This document shows, one piece after another, positions 1-7,334 of a stretch of 30,729 nt of DNA. This DNA is from Pseudazoarcus pumilus_A (lineage in GTDB: Bacteria; Pseudomonadota; Gammaproteobacteria; Burkholderiales; Rhodocyclaceae). The position numbers and the translations under genes were made by a program. Under the pieces are notes generated by a model. It was not told where the DNA came from, did no database searches, and saw nothing but the letters and a program-made list of their open reading frames with translations. How positions within the stretch are numbered: position 1 is the first letter of the stretch; each line of letters starts with the position of its first letter. The DNA is taken from the NCBI GenBank assembly GCA_033837965.1, contig JAJLLM010000109.1:1-30729 (forward strand), written 5' to 3'.

Positions 1-347
1 ATCTCGGCGTCATCCACTTCGATGACCAGCACGAAGTCCAGCGCCACCCTGGCGTCCTTCATGGCGTCGGCCTGCGGCAGCGTGCGCGGGAAACCGTCGA
101 ACATGTAGCCGTTGGCGCAGTCGGGCTGGGTCAGCCGATCCTTCACCAGACCGATGATGATGTCGTCGGAAACGAGGCCACCGGAATCCATGACCTTCTT
201 GGCCTCGATGCCCAGCGGCGTGCCTTCGCGCACGGCGGCGCGCAGCATGTCACCGGTGGAAATCTGCGGAATGCCGAAGCGCTCCTTGATGAAGCTGGCC
301 TGCGTGCCTTTGCCGGCGCCCGGCGGTCCGAGAAGAATCAGTCGCAT
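1..347 (-). CDS. adk: adenylate kinase, N-terminal part (cut by window edge)
   Basis: Adenylate kinase interconverts ATP + AMP and 2 ADP in the cytoplasm. The 115 residues visible are the N-terminal half. They begin MRLILLGPPGAGKGTQA, with the P-loop GPPGAGKGT at residues 7-15. The AMP-binding stretch ISTGDMLR follows, then the NMP-binding region with GLVSDDIIIGLV and DGFPRTLPQA. The gene continues past base 1, so the LID domain and C-terminus are not seen. The ATG at 345-347 is preceded by a strong ribosome binding site (GGGAGG, 4 bases upstream on the minus strand). It lies 75 bases downstream of the kdsB stop and is probably the last visible gene of the exbB-to-adk operon. Family assignment is secure. 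Confidence 0.97.
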   Translation of the reverse strand, partial: MRLILLGPPGAGKGTQASFIKERFGIPQISTGDMLRAAVREGTPLGIEAKKVMDSGGLVSDDIIIGLVKDRLTQPDCANGYMFDGFPRTLPQADAMKDARVALDFVLVIEVDDAE

Positions 348-422
348 ACAACCTCCCTGTTGCGCGGTCCGCCTCTTGCGGCCGCGTTGTATTGCCGCCG
401 GCCGCGCGATGCGGCCACCGGT

Positions 423-1190
423 TCATTGTTCCTGTGCGAAAACGGCGCGCACGCGCGCCAGGTCTTCGGGGGTATCCACCCCGGCGGCCGGGGCCTCGTC
501 GACCACCCGCACCGCGATGCGATGGCCGTGCCACATCGCCCGCAACTGCTCCAGCGCCTCCCACTGCTCCAGCGGAGACGGTGCGAGCTGCGCGTAACGT
601 TTCAGAAAGCCGGCGCGATAGGCATAGATGCCGACATGACGCAGCACCGGCAAGCCGGCCGGCAGCGCCGTGCGCGTCTTCGCCAGATCATCGCGCGCCC
701 ACGGAATCGGCGCGCGCGAGAAATACAGCGCGTGACCGCGCGCGTCGCACACCACCTTGACCACGTTGGGGTTGAAGAAGCTCTCGGCGTCGTGGATGGC
801 GTGTGCCGCGGTCGAGATCGAGGCTGCCGGATCGTCGGCCAGCGCATCAGCGACCAGCCGGATCAGGCCCACATCGATCAGCGGTTCGTCGCCCTGCACG
901 TTGACGATGATCTCGTCGTCGCTCCAGCCGCGTACCTCGACCACTTCGGCCAGACGATCCGTACCGCTGGGGTGATCGGCCCGCGTCATCAGCGCCTGAC
1001 CACCGGCCGCACGCACACTGGCGAGCACCTGCTCGTCGTCGGTGGCGACCAGCACCTCGGCTGCGCCGGAGGCCGCAGCGCGTTCCATCACACGCACGAT
1101 CATGGGTTTGCCGCAGATGTCGGCCAGCGGCTTGCCGGGCAGCCGCGTGGACGCAAAACGCGCCGGCACGACGACGCGGAAGGGCGTCAT
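423..1190 (-). CDS. kdsB: 3-deoxy-manno-octulosonate cytidylyltransferase (CMP-KDO synthetase)
   Basis: KdsB activates KDO with CTP to give CMP-KDO, the donor for the inner core of lipopolysaccharide, in the cytoplasm. The 255-residue product has the family length. It starts MTPFRVVVPARFASTRLPGK, whose PARFASTRLPGKPL (residues 9-22) is the nucleotidyltransferase signature. Further on are HPSGTDRLAE and NVQGDEPLI, the latter carrying the metal-binding acid. The frame stays open upstream to about 1304. The ATG at 1190 is chosen because the signature begins directly after it and because it overlaps the stop of the upstream Trm112-like gene as ATGA, indicating translational coupling. The gene sits in the expected lpxK-Trm112-kdsB order. 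Confidence 0.97.
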   Translation of the reverse strand: MTPFRVVVPARFASTRLPGKPLADICGKPMIVRVMERAAASGAAEVLVATDDEQVLASVRAAGGQALMTRADHPSGTDRLAEVVEVRGWSDDEIIVNVQGDEPLIDVGLIRLVADALADDPAASISTAAHAIHDAESFFNPNVVKVVCDARGHALYFSRAPIPWARDDLAKTRTALPAGLPVLRHVGIYAYRAGFLKRYAQLAPSPLEQWEALEQLRAMWHGHRIAVRVVDEAPAAGVDTPEDLARVRAVFAQEQ

Positions 1191-1387
1191 GCGCCGCGCT
1201 TCCGTACCGCTTCGACTTCCTCCGCGCTCATGGCACGGGCTTCGTCTTCCAGCATGACGGGAATGCCGTCGCGGATCGGAAAGGCCAGACGGTCGGCCTT
1301 GCACACGAGTTCCTGCTCCTCGCGCAGGTAATCAAGCGGCCCCTTGCACAGCGGGCAGACGAGGATGTCAAGCAGGCGGGATTCCAT
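1187..1387 (-). CDS. Trm112-family zinc-binding small protein (YcaR-like)
   Basis: A 66-residue protein starting MESRLLDILVCPLCKGPL. It has a CxxC pair (Cys11, Cys14), a third Cys at 28 and the family ending FPIRDGIPVML. This is the Trm112/UPF0434 (YcaR) family, regularly found between lpxK and kdsB in proteobacteria. In eukaryotes and archaea Trm112 activates methyltransferases; the bacterial role is not established, so no function is claimed beyond the family name. Its start lies 20 bases inside the 3' end of lpxK, and its TGA overlaps the kdsB ATG. It is therefore tightly embedded in the lipopolysaccharide operon and probably translated by coupling. Confidence 0.92.
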   Translation of the reverse strand: MESRLLDILVCPLCKGPLDYLREEQELVCKADRLAFPIRDGIPVMLEDEARAMSAEEVEAVRKRGA

Positions 1388-2378
1388 GCGTCAGCTTCTC
1401 CACGATGCGTTGCGACGCGGTCGCGTCGATGCTTGCGCGTACCGGCAACACCCAAGTGTCGGCCGGCGCGAATGCCGCGCATTTTACCGCATCCTTGGCG
1501 GTGAGGACTTTCGGCGCGGCGTCCTCGAAGTGCAGGTCTTCAGGCGCATACGGGTGGTGATCGGGAAAGGCGTGCCCGATCACCACCAGACCGGCCGCCG
1601 CAAGCTGCTCGAAGAAGCGCTGCGGGCGCCCGATGCCGGCGACGGCGTGCACGCGCTGTCCCGCGAAATCCGCCAGCGGGCGCCGTTCGCTACCGTCGAT
1701 GCGCTCCAGCATCCCGCCTTCCAGATGCATCGACACCACCGGCACTGCGCCCGTCGCAGCGCGCAGCGCAGCGGACAGCGCGCCATGCGCAATGACCAGA
1801 TCGACCTCTGCCAGCCGTGCCACGCCTTCGCGCAGCGGCCCGGCCGGCAGACGCCAGCGGTTACCCATGACCTGCTCGTCGACCACCACGATCTCGATGT
1901 CGCGCGCCAGCGCGTAGTGCTGCAGGCCGTCATCCGAGATCAGCACATCCACGTCCGGATGCGCCGCCAGCAAGGCCTGGCCGGCCGCCGGACGATCGCG
2001 CCCGACGGCCAGCGGGCAACCGGTCAGACGTGTCAGCAGGACGGGTTCGTCGCCGAAGCGCGCGGCATCGCCTTCTGGCGCAAGCACCGCCACCGCCTCC
2101 ACGCTGCCGCCATACCCCCGACTGACGATGCCGGGGTGAAAACCGGCTTCGCGCAGACTTTCGGCCAGCCAGGCCACCACCGGCGTCTTGCCGCTGCCAC
2201 CGACGGCGATGTTGCCGACCACGATCACCGGCACCGGCAGACGCTGTGCGCGCAGCACGCCCGCGCGATACAGCGCGCGGCGCAGGGCGGCGAGCAGCAT
2301 GAAGACAAGGGACAGCGGCAGCAGCAGGATGGCGCCCGCGCCGCGACGGCTCCAGTGGGCGGGGGCGCGGGCGCTCAT
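1368..2378 (-). CDS. lpxK: tetraacyldisaccharide 4'-kinase
   Basis: LpxK phosphorylates the 4' position of the lipid A disaccharide precursor at the inner face of the cytoplasmic membrane. The 336-residue product has the family length. Near the N-terminus (about 14-33) is one hydrophobic anchor, ILLLPLSLVFMLLAAL. Then comes the P-loop GNIAVGGSGKTP at residues 56-67, whose GGSGKTP is characteristic of LpxK. The start at 2378 (MSARAPAHWSRRG) is taken because earlier residues of the open frame are a shadow of exbD and because it leaves 19 bases after the exbD stop. It overlaps the Trm112-like gene by 20 bases. Neighbours exbB/exbD upstream and kdsB downstream give a consistent envelope operon. 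Confidence 0.96.
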   Translation of the reverse strand: MSARAPAHWSRRGAGAILLLPLSLVFMLLAALRRALYRAGVLRAQRLPVPVIVVGNIAVGGSGKTPVVAWLAESLREAGFHPGIVSRGYGGSVEAVAVLAPEGDAARFGDEPVLLTRLTGCPLAVGRDRPAAGQALLAAHPDVDVLISDDGLQHYALARDIEIVVVDEQVMGNRWRLPAGPLREGVARLAEVDLVIAHGALSAALRAATGAVPVVSMHLEGGMLERIDGSERRPLADFAGQRVHAVAGIGRPQRFFEQLAAAGLVVIGHAFPDHHPYAPEDLHFEDAAPKVLTAKDAVKCAAFAPADTWVLPVRASIDATASQRIVEKLTHGIPPA

Positions 2379-2397
2379 GCCGGGCGGGACGGACGCC

Positions 2398-2820
2398 TCA
2401 CTGCTCCGGCGTCTGGATGGAGAAGGTGATCTGCGGCAGGCCGGCGCGCTGCGCCGCCTGCATGACGTCAACCACGCTCTGGTGCGTGGCGCGCGCATCT
2501 GCGCTGATGATGACGATGGGGTTGGGGTCGTCGGCCGGCACGGCCTGACCGAGTGCCTTGGCAATCGACACCACATCGCGCGCGCCGACCGCACGGCCAT
2601 TGACCATCACGTCGCCGTCGGGCGTCACCGCCACGGAGATCTCCCTGGGCTGGATCTCGCTCGGCTCACCCTCTCCGGTCGGCAGGTTGATCTGCAGGCC
2701 GGAGATGCGCGTGAAGGTGGTGGTCAGCATCAGGAAGATGATGATCACCAGCACCACGTCGATCAGCGGAATCAGGCTGACCTCGGGCTGCTCGTGCTGG
2801 GCACCGCGCTGGAAGTTCAT
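2398..2820 (-). CDS. exbD: ExbD/TolR-family biopolymer transport protein
   Basis: A 140-residue inner-membrane protein with a short cytoplasmic N-terminus and one transmembrane helix (about residues 15-37, VSLIPLIDVVLVIIIFLML). The helix carries the functionally critical aspartate (Asp21), which corresponds to the proton-pathway Asp of ExbD/TolR. The rest is a periplasmic domain ending QITFSIQTPEQ. Together with ExbB it forms a proton-driven motor unit. The ATG overlaps the exbB stop (ATGA, 2817-2820). There is no tonB, tolA or receptor gene nearby. In this operon position, before lpxK, the partner driven by the motor is unknown; a role in envelope biogenesis is inference. Confidence 0.93.
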   Translation of the reverse strand: MNFQRGAQHEQPEVSLIPLIDVVLVIIIFLMLTTTFTRISGLQINLPTGEGEPSEIQPREISVAVTPDGDVMVNGRAVGARDVVSIAKALGQAVPADDPNPIVIISADARATHQSVVDVMQAAQRAGLPQITFSIQTPEQ

Positions 2821-3425
2821 CGTGCCCGCTCGCCGTGCACCACTTCCACCAGACGGATGGCCTGCTGCTCCATGTCGATCACGAAGGTGTCGACCAGGGC
2901 ACGGAAATGGCGCCAGAAGATAGTGGCCGGAATCGCGATGATGAGGCCGAAGCCGGTGGTATTGAGCGCAATCGAGATGCCCTGCGCGAGCTGCTGCGGG
3001 TTGGCGCCGCCGGCGCCCTGCGAGGCGAAGATGTCGATCATGCCGATGATGGTGCCGAACAGGCCGAGCAGCGGGCTGACCGCGGCAATGGTACCGAGCG
3101 TAGTCATGTAGCGGCCCAGATCGTGCGCCACGGCACGGCCGGTTTCCTCAATGGCCTCCTTCATGATCTCGCGCGAACTGTTCACGTTGCGCAGGCCGGC
3201 GGCGAGCACGCGACCCAGCGGCGAATGCGCCGCCACACGGTCGGCCATGCCGGGGCTGGCGCCATTGCGGGCAAGATCATCGAGCACCCGTTCGAGCAGA
3301 TCGGGCGGCACCACCTTGATGCGACGCAGGCTGATCGAGCGCTCGATGATGAGCGCCACGGCGATGATGGATGTGAACAACAGCGGCCAGATCGGCCAGC
3401 CGGATGCCTCGATGATCGCGATCAC
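2817..3425 (-). CDS. exbB: MotA/TolQ/ExbB-family proton channel protein
   Basis: A 202-residue, three-helix inner-membrane protein starting VIAIIEASGWPIWPLLFTSI (helix 1). The second helix is MTTLGTIAAVSPLLGLFGTI and the third IALNTTGFGLIIAIPATIFW, both with the conserved small and threonine residues of the ExbB/TolQ proton channel. A soluble cytoplasmic loop lies between helices 1 and 2. The start codon is GTG at 3425, with GGGGAG about 9 bases upstream. It is the first gene of the exbB-exbD-lpxK-Trm112-kdsB-adk unit and overlaps exbD by 4 bases. TolQ is an alternative name, but no tol/pal genes are present and the gene order is the exbBD-lpxK arrangement common in betaproteobacteria. Confidence 0.93.
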   Translation of the reverse strand: MIAIIEASGWPIWPLLFTSIIAVALIIERSISLRRIKVVPPDLLERVLDDLARNGASPGMADRVAAHSPLGRVLAAGLRNVNSSREIMKEAIEETGRAVAHDLGRYMTTLGTIAAVSPLLGLFGTIIGMIDIFASQGAGGANPQQLAQGISIALNTTGFGLIIAIPATIFWRHFRALVDTFVIDMEQQAIRLVEVVHGERAR

Positions 3426-3455
3426 GCGCGCACGCTCCCCAATCCGAAAGCGGCC

Positions 3456-3484
3456 ACTCTAGCGTCCGCACCCCTGATCGGCAA
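3456..3484 (-). promoter_or_regulatory. candidate sigma-70 promoter for the exbB-adk operon
   Basis: On the minus strand there is TTGCCG (3479-3484), a 17-base spacer and TAGAGT (3456-3461), about 30 bases before the exbB GTG. The -35 matches consensus at 4 of 6, the -10 at 4 of 6, and the spacing is ideal. The -35 falls in the loop of the hairpin after the TRAP permease gene. This is a pattern match only. Confidence 0.4.
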
Positions 3485-3493
3485 GGGTGCGGA
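3465..3493 (-). terminator. hairpin after the TRAP permease gene, possible weak terminator
   Basis: A perfect 9-base-pair stem (TCCGCACCC at 3465-3473 with GGGTGCGGA at 3485-3493) and an 11-base loop start 2 bases after the TRAP permease stop. There is no T-run after it on the minus strand, so it may be a weak terminator or an mRNA 3'-end stabiliser rather than a classical intrinsic terminator. Confidence 0.4.
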
Positions 3494-3495
3494 AC

Positions 3496-5508
3496 TCATG
3501 CCGCCGCGGTCGTGCGACGCGACTGCCACCAGTTGAAGGCCAGCACCAGCACCATGCCGGCAAAGCCGATCGCCTCGATGGTGAAGTCGGGCCAGAAGAT
3601 CGCCACCAGCGCCGGCACGATGAGCACACGCGAAACGGTATCCATGGGGCCGAACAGATAGCCCTCCAGCGCCGCCGCGAAGGCCGCCAGCGCGACGAAG
3701 GCGATCACCACGTCCCACACGATGATTTCCCACGGCCCGCCCATGATGATTTCCGGGTTGAACACCATGAAGCACGGGATCAGGTACAGGCCCTTGGCGA
3801 ACTTCCAGGCCTGCACGCTGGTGGCCATCGGCTTGCCGCCGGCAATCGCCGCCCCGGCAAAGGCCGCCAGCGCCACCGGCGGCGTGACGTTGGAATCCTG
3901 CGAATACCAGAACACCACCAGGTGCGCGATCAGCAGCGGAATGCCGAACTCGTTGGTGAGCGCCGGCCCGACCAGCACGATCAGCACGATATACGCCGCC
4001 GTCACCGGCAGACCCATGCCGAGGATCAGGCTGGCGATGATGACGATGATCAGCGCCAGCACGATATTGCCGCCCGAGAAGGCCATCATCATCGACGAGA
4101 ACTTCAGCCCCAGTCCGGTCAGGCCCACCACGCCGACGATGATGCCGGCCACCGCGCAGGCCATGCTCACCGCCACCGCATTGCGCGCGCCCAGCGACAG
4201 CGCCATCACCAGCCCCTGCCCGCCCTTCACCAGCAGGCCGCCGAGCATCGCACCGCTCACCGGCTGACCCTGCTTCGGCCCCTGCCAGAAGGCCCACACC
4301 AGATGGCGTACGGCTGCCACCACGGCCACCGAGGTCACGGCGAAGAAGCCCACCCGCATCGGCGAGGTGTGCAGCGCCAGCAGCCAGATCAGCACTGCCA
4401 GCGGAATCAGGTAGTACCAGCCCGAGCGCATTACCTCGCGCACGGTCGGCAATTCGGAGGCCGGCAGACCCTTCATGCCCTGCTTCACCGCGATCAGGTG
4501 CACGAACAGGTACACCGTGGCGAAGTACATGATCGCCGGCAGGATGCTGACCTTGACGATCTCGATGTAGGGCACGCGCGTGTATTCGGCCATCAGGAAG
4601 GCGCCCGCCCCCATCAGCGGCGGCATGATCTGCCCGCCGGTGCTGGCGGCCGCCTCCACCCCGCCGGCCTGCTCGGGCTTGTAGCCGAGGCGTTTCATGA
4701 GCGGAATCGTGAAGGCGCCGGTGGTGACCACGTTGGCGATGGAGCTGCCCGAGATCGAGCCCATGCCGGCCGAGGCGATGACCGCCGCCTTGGCCGGCCC
4801 GCCGCGCTGGCGCCCGGTGGCGGCGTAGGCCATGTCGATGAAGAAGCGTCCGGCGCCGGTCACTTCCAGGAAGGCACCGAACAGCACGAAAACGAAGATG
4901 AAGGTTGCAGCCACGCCGAGCGGCAGGCCGAACAGCCCCTCCTGCCCGAGGTACAGCTGGCCGACCACACGATCCAGCGTATAGCCGCGGTGCGCGAGGA
5001 TGCCCGGCATCCACTCGCCCAGCCACGGCAGTTCGCCGCGCGGGCCGGCAAAGGCATACAGCACGGCGACGATACCGATCACGGTAAGCCCCAGCCCGAC
5101 GGCGCGGCGGCTGGCCTCCAGCACCGTCACCACCGCGATGCAGCCGACCACGATGTCGGTGGTATTCCAGAAGCCGGCGCGGTTGATGATGTCGTCAAGG
5201 TTGAGGCTGAGGTAGGCGCCGGTCAGCACCGCACAGCCGAGAAACACCATGTCGATCAAGCCGCCGGCCACACCCTTGAGCGACATCTCGCGCCGCCCGA
5301 ACAGCGGGAACATCATGAAGGCCAGCGCCATGATGGCGGCGATGTGGATGCTGCGCTGATAGAACAGCCCCAGCGTCTGGATGCCCGCGGTGTAGAGCTG
5401 GAACAGCGACAGGGCCACCGCCACCAGCGTGATCAGCCACAGGATCGGGCGCGGCTGGGGCGGGCCTCCGGCGAACTCCTGGACGGTCGACGGACGCGCT
5501 TCACTCAT
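3496..5508 (-). CDS. TRAP transporter fused permease (TAXI type, 4TM/12TM fusion)
   Basis: A 670-residue, highly hydrophobic inner-membrane protein that joins the small (DctQ-like) and large (DctM-like) TRAP subunits in one chain, as is typical of TAXI-type TRAP systems. TRAP importers use an ion gradient rather than ATP to import organic anions or similar small molecules. The DctM signature is clear around residues 248-310: GMGSISGSSIANVVTTGAF, then GGQIMPPLMGAGAFLMAEYT. A second pseudo-repeat has LILGMGLPVTAAYIVL and SNVTPPVALAAFAGAAIAGG. The start MSEARPSTVQEF at 5508 overlaps the DUF1850 stop as ATGA. The frame is open further upstream but out of any homology. The substrate cannot be deduced from sequence alone. 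Confidence 0.95.
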   Translation of the reverse strand: MSEARPSTVQEFAGGPPQPRPILWLITLVAVALSLFQLYTAGIQTLGLFYQRSIHIAAIMALAFMMFPLFGRREMSLKGVAGGLIDMVFLGCAVLTGAYLSLNLDDIINRAGFWNTTDIVVGCIAVVTVLEASRRAVGLGLTVIGIVAVLYAFAGPRGELPWLGEWMPGILAHRGYTLDRVVGQLYLGQEGLFGLPLGVAATFIFVFVLFGAFLEVTGAGRFFIDMAYAATGRQRGGPAKAAVIASAGMGSISGSSIANVVTTGAFTIPLMKRLGYKPEQAGGVEAAASTGGQIMPPLMGAGAFLMAEYTRVPYIEIVKVSILPAIMYFATVYLFVHLIAVKQGMKGLPASELPTVREVMRSGWYYLIPLAVLIWLLALHTSPMRVGFFAVTSVAVVAAVRHLVWAFWQGPKQGQPVSGAMLGGLLVKGGQGLVMALSLGARNAVAVSMACAVAGIIVGVVGLTGLGLKFSSMMMAFSGGNIVLALIIVIIASLILGMGLPVTAAYIVLIVLVGPALTNEFGIPLLIAHLVVFWYSQDSNVTPPVALAAFAGAAIAGGKPMATSVQAWKFAKGLYLIPCFMVFNPEIIMGGPWEIIVWDVVIAFVALAAFAAALEGYLFGPMDTVSRVLIVPALVAIFWPDFTIEAIGFAGMVLVLAFNWWQSRRTTAAA

Positions 5509-5984
5509 TGCTCTGACTCCACCACGGTGGCCGGCGCCACCCTCAGTTCGATTCGCTCGCCGGCGTGCGCAGCGCTCAGCGAATGCACACGCCCGTCGAT
5601 CTCGATACGATGATTCACCGCCATCGCCCCCACCCGCAAGGGCAGTCGATTGCCCAGTAGCGGCTGGTCGATGCCTTCGATGAAATAACCACCCGCCCCG
5701 TCGCTGCGCTGCACGCCACGCCCCTCGATGTGACCGAGGCCGGCCGCAAAGTCGGGCTGGTGACTGTCGCGCAGCAGCAGCTGCGGCGGCTGCCAGGCAA
5801 AGCAGTCGCGCACCGCAAAGCCGGCGACGGAATGATTCCACAGCAGACACCAGCGCTGTCCGTCCGCAAGCGCAAAACGCTGGGACACGATACCGGCGGA
5901 ATCCACCACTTCAAGCGCGACGGGCCCCGCCTGCGCGAAGCCCGTCCATGACAGCAGCCACAGGGCGCAGCAACGCTTCAGCAT
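5505..5984 (-). CDS. DUF1850 protein of the TRAP-TAXI locus
   Basis: A 159-residue protein starting MLKRCCALWLLSWTGFAQAG, a likely Sec signal peptide cleaved near residue 19-20, so probably periplasmic. The body has the DUF1850 look: LLWNHSVAGFAVRDCF near the N-terminus, then GLGHIEGRGV and NHRIEIDGRV. DUF1850 proteins are known to travel with TAXI-type TRAP transporters; their function is undescribed. Here the gene lies between the binding protein (22 bases upstream) and the fused permease, with its TGA overlapping the permease ATG. This supports an accessory role, for example docking or assembly, which is inference. The start at 5984 is chosen because the signal peptide begins there; the upstream extension is Arg/Ser-rich and not plausible. 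Confidence 0.85.
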   Translation of the reverse strand: MLKRCCALWLLSWTGFAQAGPVALEVVDSAGIVSQRFALADGQRWCLLWNHSVAGFAVRDCFAWQPPQLLLRDSHQPDFAAGLGHIEGRGVQRSDGAGGYFIEGIDQPLLGNRLPLRVGAMAVNHRIEIDGRVHSLSAAHAGERIELRVAPATVVESEQ

Positions 5985-6006
5985 GCGCTGCAACGCCCCG
6001 CCCGGC

Positions 6007-6963
6007 TCAAGGCTTGAGGTTGTCCGGCACCTTGTGGCCGGCGCCCTCGTAGAAACGGATCGCGCCCGGATGCAGCGGGATCGGCGCGGAGCCGAGGCTG
6101 AAGTCCACCGTGGTGTCATTCGCCGCCGGGTGGATGGCGATGAGGTCGGCGGTCTTCTCGAAGATCAGCTTGGTGATGGCGTGCGCCACGTCATCCGGCA
6201 TGTTGGCGTTGACCACCAGCACGTTGGGGATACCGATGGTGGCGACGTTGCCGACCTTGTCGTAGGTGCCTTCACGCAGGGTATAGGCGGCAAACACCGG
6301 CTCGGCCTTGCGGGCGTTGGCAACCTCTTCGGCCGACAACGACAGCAGCGTGATGTCGCGCGTGGCGGCGAGGTTGAGGATGGAGCTGGTCGGGGGGCCG
6401 ACGCTCCAGAAGCCGGCATCGATCTGGCCGTCGCGCAGCGCATCGGCCGTTTCGTTGAAGTTCAGGCGCTGCACCGTCATGTCTTCGTACTTGATGCCGT
6501 TGGCTTCGAGCAGGGCCTTGGCATTGACCTCGGTGCCGCTGCCCGGCGCGCCGACCGACACGCGCTTGCCCTTGAGATCCTGCAGCGACTTGATGTTGGA
6601 GCCGGCCAGCGTGACGATCTGCACCGCATTCGGATACACCGCGGCAATCGCGCGCACCGGCAGCTTGCGGCCGTCGAAACGACCCGTGCCGTGATAGGCC
6701 TGATACACCGTGTCGGCCAGCGCAAAGGCCACGTCGGAGTCACCGCGGGCGATCAGCCCCATGTTCTCGACCGAGGCACCGGTGACTTCCGCCACCGCCT
6801 TGTAGCCCGGCATGTGCTTGTTGATCAGTTCCGCGATGCCACCACCCAGCGGGTAGTAGGTACCGCCCGTACCGCCGGTGGCGATGGACAGCTGACTTTG
6901 TGCTGCGGCGAGCGGCGCCATCAGCACCAGCGCCGAAGCGCAAAGAATGCGACCGAGTTTCAT
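6007..6963 (-). CDS. TAXI-family TRAP transporter solute-binding protein
   Basis: A 318-residue periplasmic receptor. It starts MKLGRILCASALVLMAPLAA, a Sec signal peptide with a probable AAA-Q cleavage near residue 21-22. The mature N-terminus follows with LSIATGGTGGTYYPLGGGIA, the glycine-rich TAXI signature. Later come VSVGAPGSGTEVNAKALLEA and FWSVGPPTSSILNLA, both typical of TAXI binding proteins. It should deliver its ligand to the fused permease encoded downstream. The ATG at 6963 has AGGAGA 9 bases upstream on the minus strand; residues upstream in the open frame (to 7092) do not resemble a protein. It is first in a three-gene unit with DUF1850 and the permease. The ligand is unknown. 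Confidence 0.95.
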   Translation of the reverse strand: MKLGRILCASALVLMAPLAAAQSQLSIATGGTGGTYYPLGGGIAELINKHMPGYKAVAEVTGASVENMGLIARGDSDVAFALADTVYQAYHGTGRFDGRKLPVRAIAAVYPNAVQIVTLAGSNIKSLQDLKGKRVSVGAPGSGTEVNAKALLEANGIKYEDMTVQRLNFNETADALRDGQIDAGFWSVGPPTSSILNLAATRDITLLSLSAEEVANARKAEPVFAAYTLREGTYDKVGNVATIGIPNVLVVNANMPDDVAHAITKLIFEKTADLIAIHPAANDTTVDFSLGSAPIPLHPGAIRFYEGAGHKVPDNLKP

Positions 6964-7099
6964 TTTTTGGTTCTCCTGTCTGCGGCGGACGCGGACGCGT
7001 CCGGTGCGTTCTTCTTCTCCTCCCGTGGCCAGCCGGCCTGGACGCAGGCCGACGGACACGCGGGAACCGTAGCACACGGCGCCCCCCATCAAATCCGTG

Positions 7100-7166
7100 A
7101 TATCCGCAGATCATCCGGACGACCCCGCGGGATATCCACAAAAGCTGTGGACAAGTGTGTGGAAGA
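7100..7166. promoter_or_regulatory. cluster of DnaA-box-like nonamers
   Basis: Compared with TTATCCACA: ATATCCACA at 7132-7140 (8 of 9, plus strand), TGTGGACAA at 7146-7154 (8 of 9, minus strand), ATATCCGCA at 7100-7108 (7 of 9, plus) and TGTGGAAGA at 7158-7166 (7 of 9, minus). The two best copies form an inverted pair 5 bases apart. An AT-rich tract follows. Binding by DnaA is a hypothesis; no dnaA, dnaN or other origin gene is nearby. Confidence 0.3.
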
Positions 7167-7322
7167 TTCGGGCACAAAAACAAAAACTCCGGTGCGATCA
7201 AGCCCTTGGTCAAGTCGCCTCATCTTTGCGCAAAATAAAAATCCTTTTTGTTTTCAATGCTCTGCAAAAACCGCATTGTTTCCAAACGATTTTTCGCCCT
7301 GCGGGGACGACACCGGGCCCGC

Positions 7323-7328
7323 TAGAAT
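7323..7328 (+). promoter_or_regulatory. candidate -10 element of xseA
   Basis: TAGAAT ends 6 bases before the xseA ATG. No convincing -35 hexamer is found 16-18 bases upstream, but the preceding 120 bases are AT-rich. If used, transcription would begin at or next to the ATG and give a leaderless mRNA. The same CTAGAAT string occurs upstream of sodB and of the NUDIX gene. Confidence 0.3.
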
Positions 7329-7334
7329 GCGGCC

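Larger units (their letters stand above)
6964..7334 (+). other. 371-base divergent intergenic region between the TAXI gene and xseA
   Basis: This is the only gene-free stretch over 300 bases. The part near the TAXI gene is GC-rich and holds its ribosome binding site and a 12-base perfect palindrome CGGACGCGTCCG (6992-7003). From about 7100 to 7166 there are four DnaA-box-like nonamers. About 7170-7295 is clearly richer in A and T than anything else in the window, with A- and T-runs but no gene. A TAGAAT -10-like hexamer sits at 7323-7328. I see no tRNA or small-protein gene here. Promoters for both flanking genes must lie within it. Confidence 0.8.

Noticed and set aside
3422..5026. A 534-codon minus-strand frame inside the TRAP permease
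   Set aside because: Out-of-frame reading of the permease; Gly/Arg-rich and without helices.
3487..5613. A 708-codon plus-strand open frame opposite the TRAP permease
   Set aside because: Antisense shadow with extreme His/Arg content; the permease on the minus strand is certain.
7100..7300. Full chromosomal replication origin
   Set aside because: DnaA-box-like sites and an AT-rich tract are present, but no dnaA, dnaN, gyrB, rpmH or parAB genes are near, so calling it oriC is not justified.
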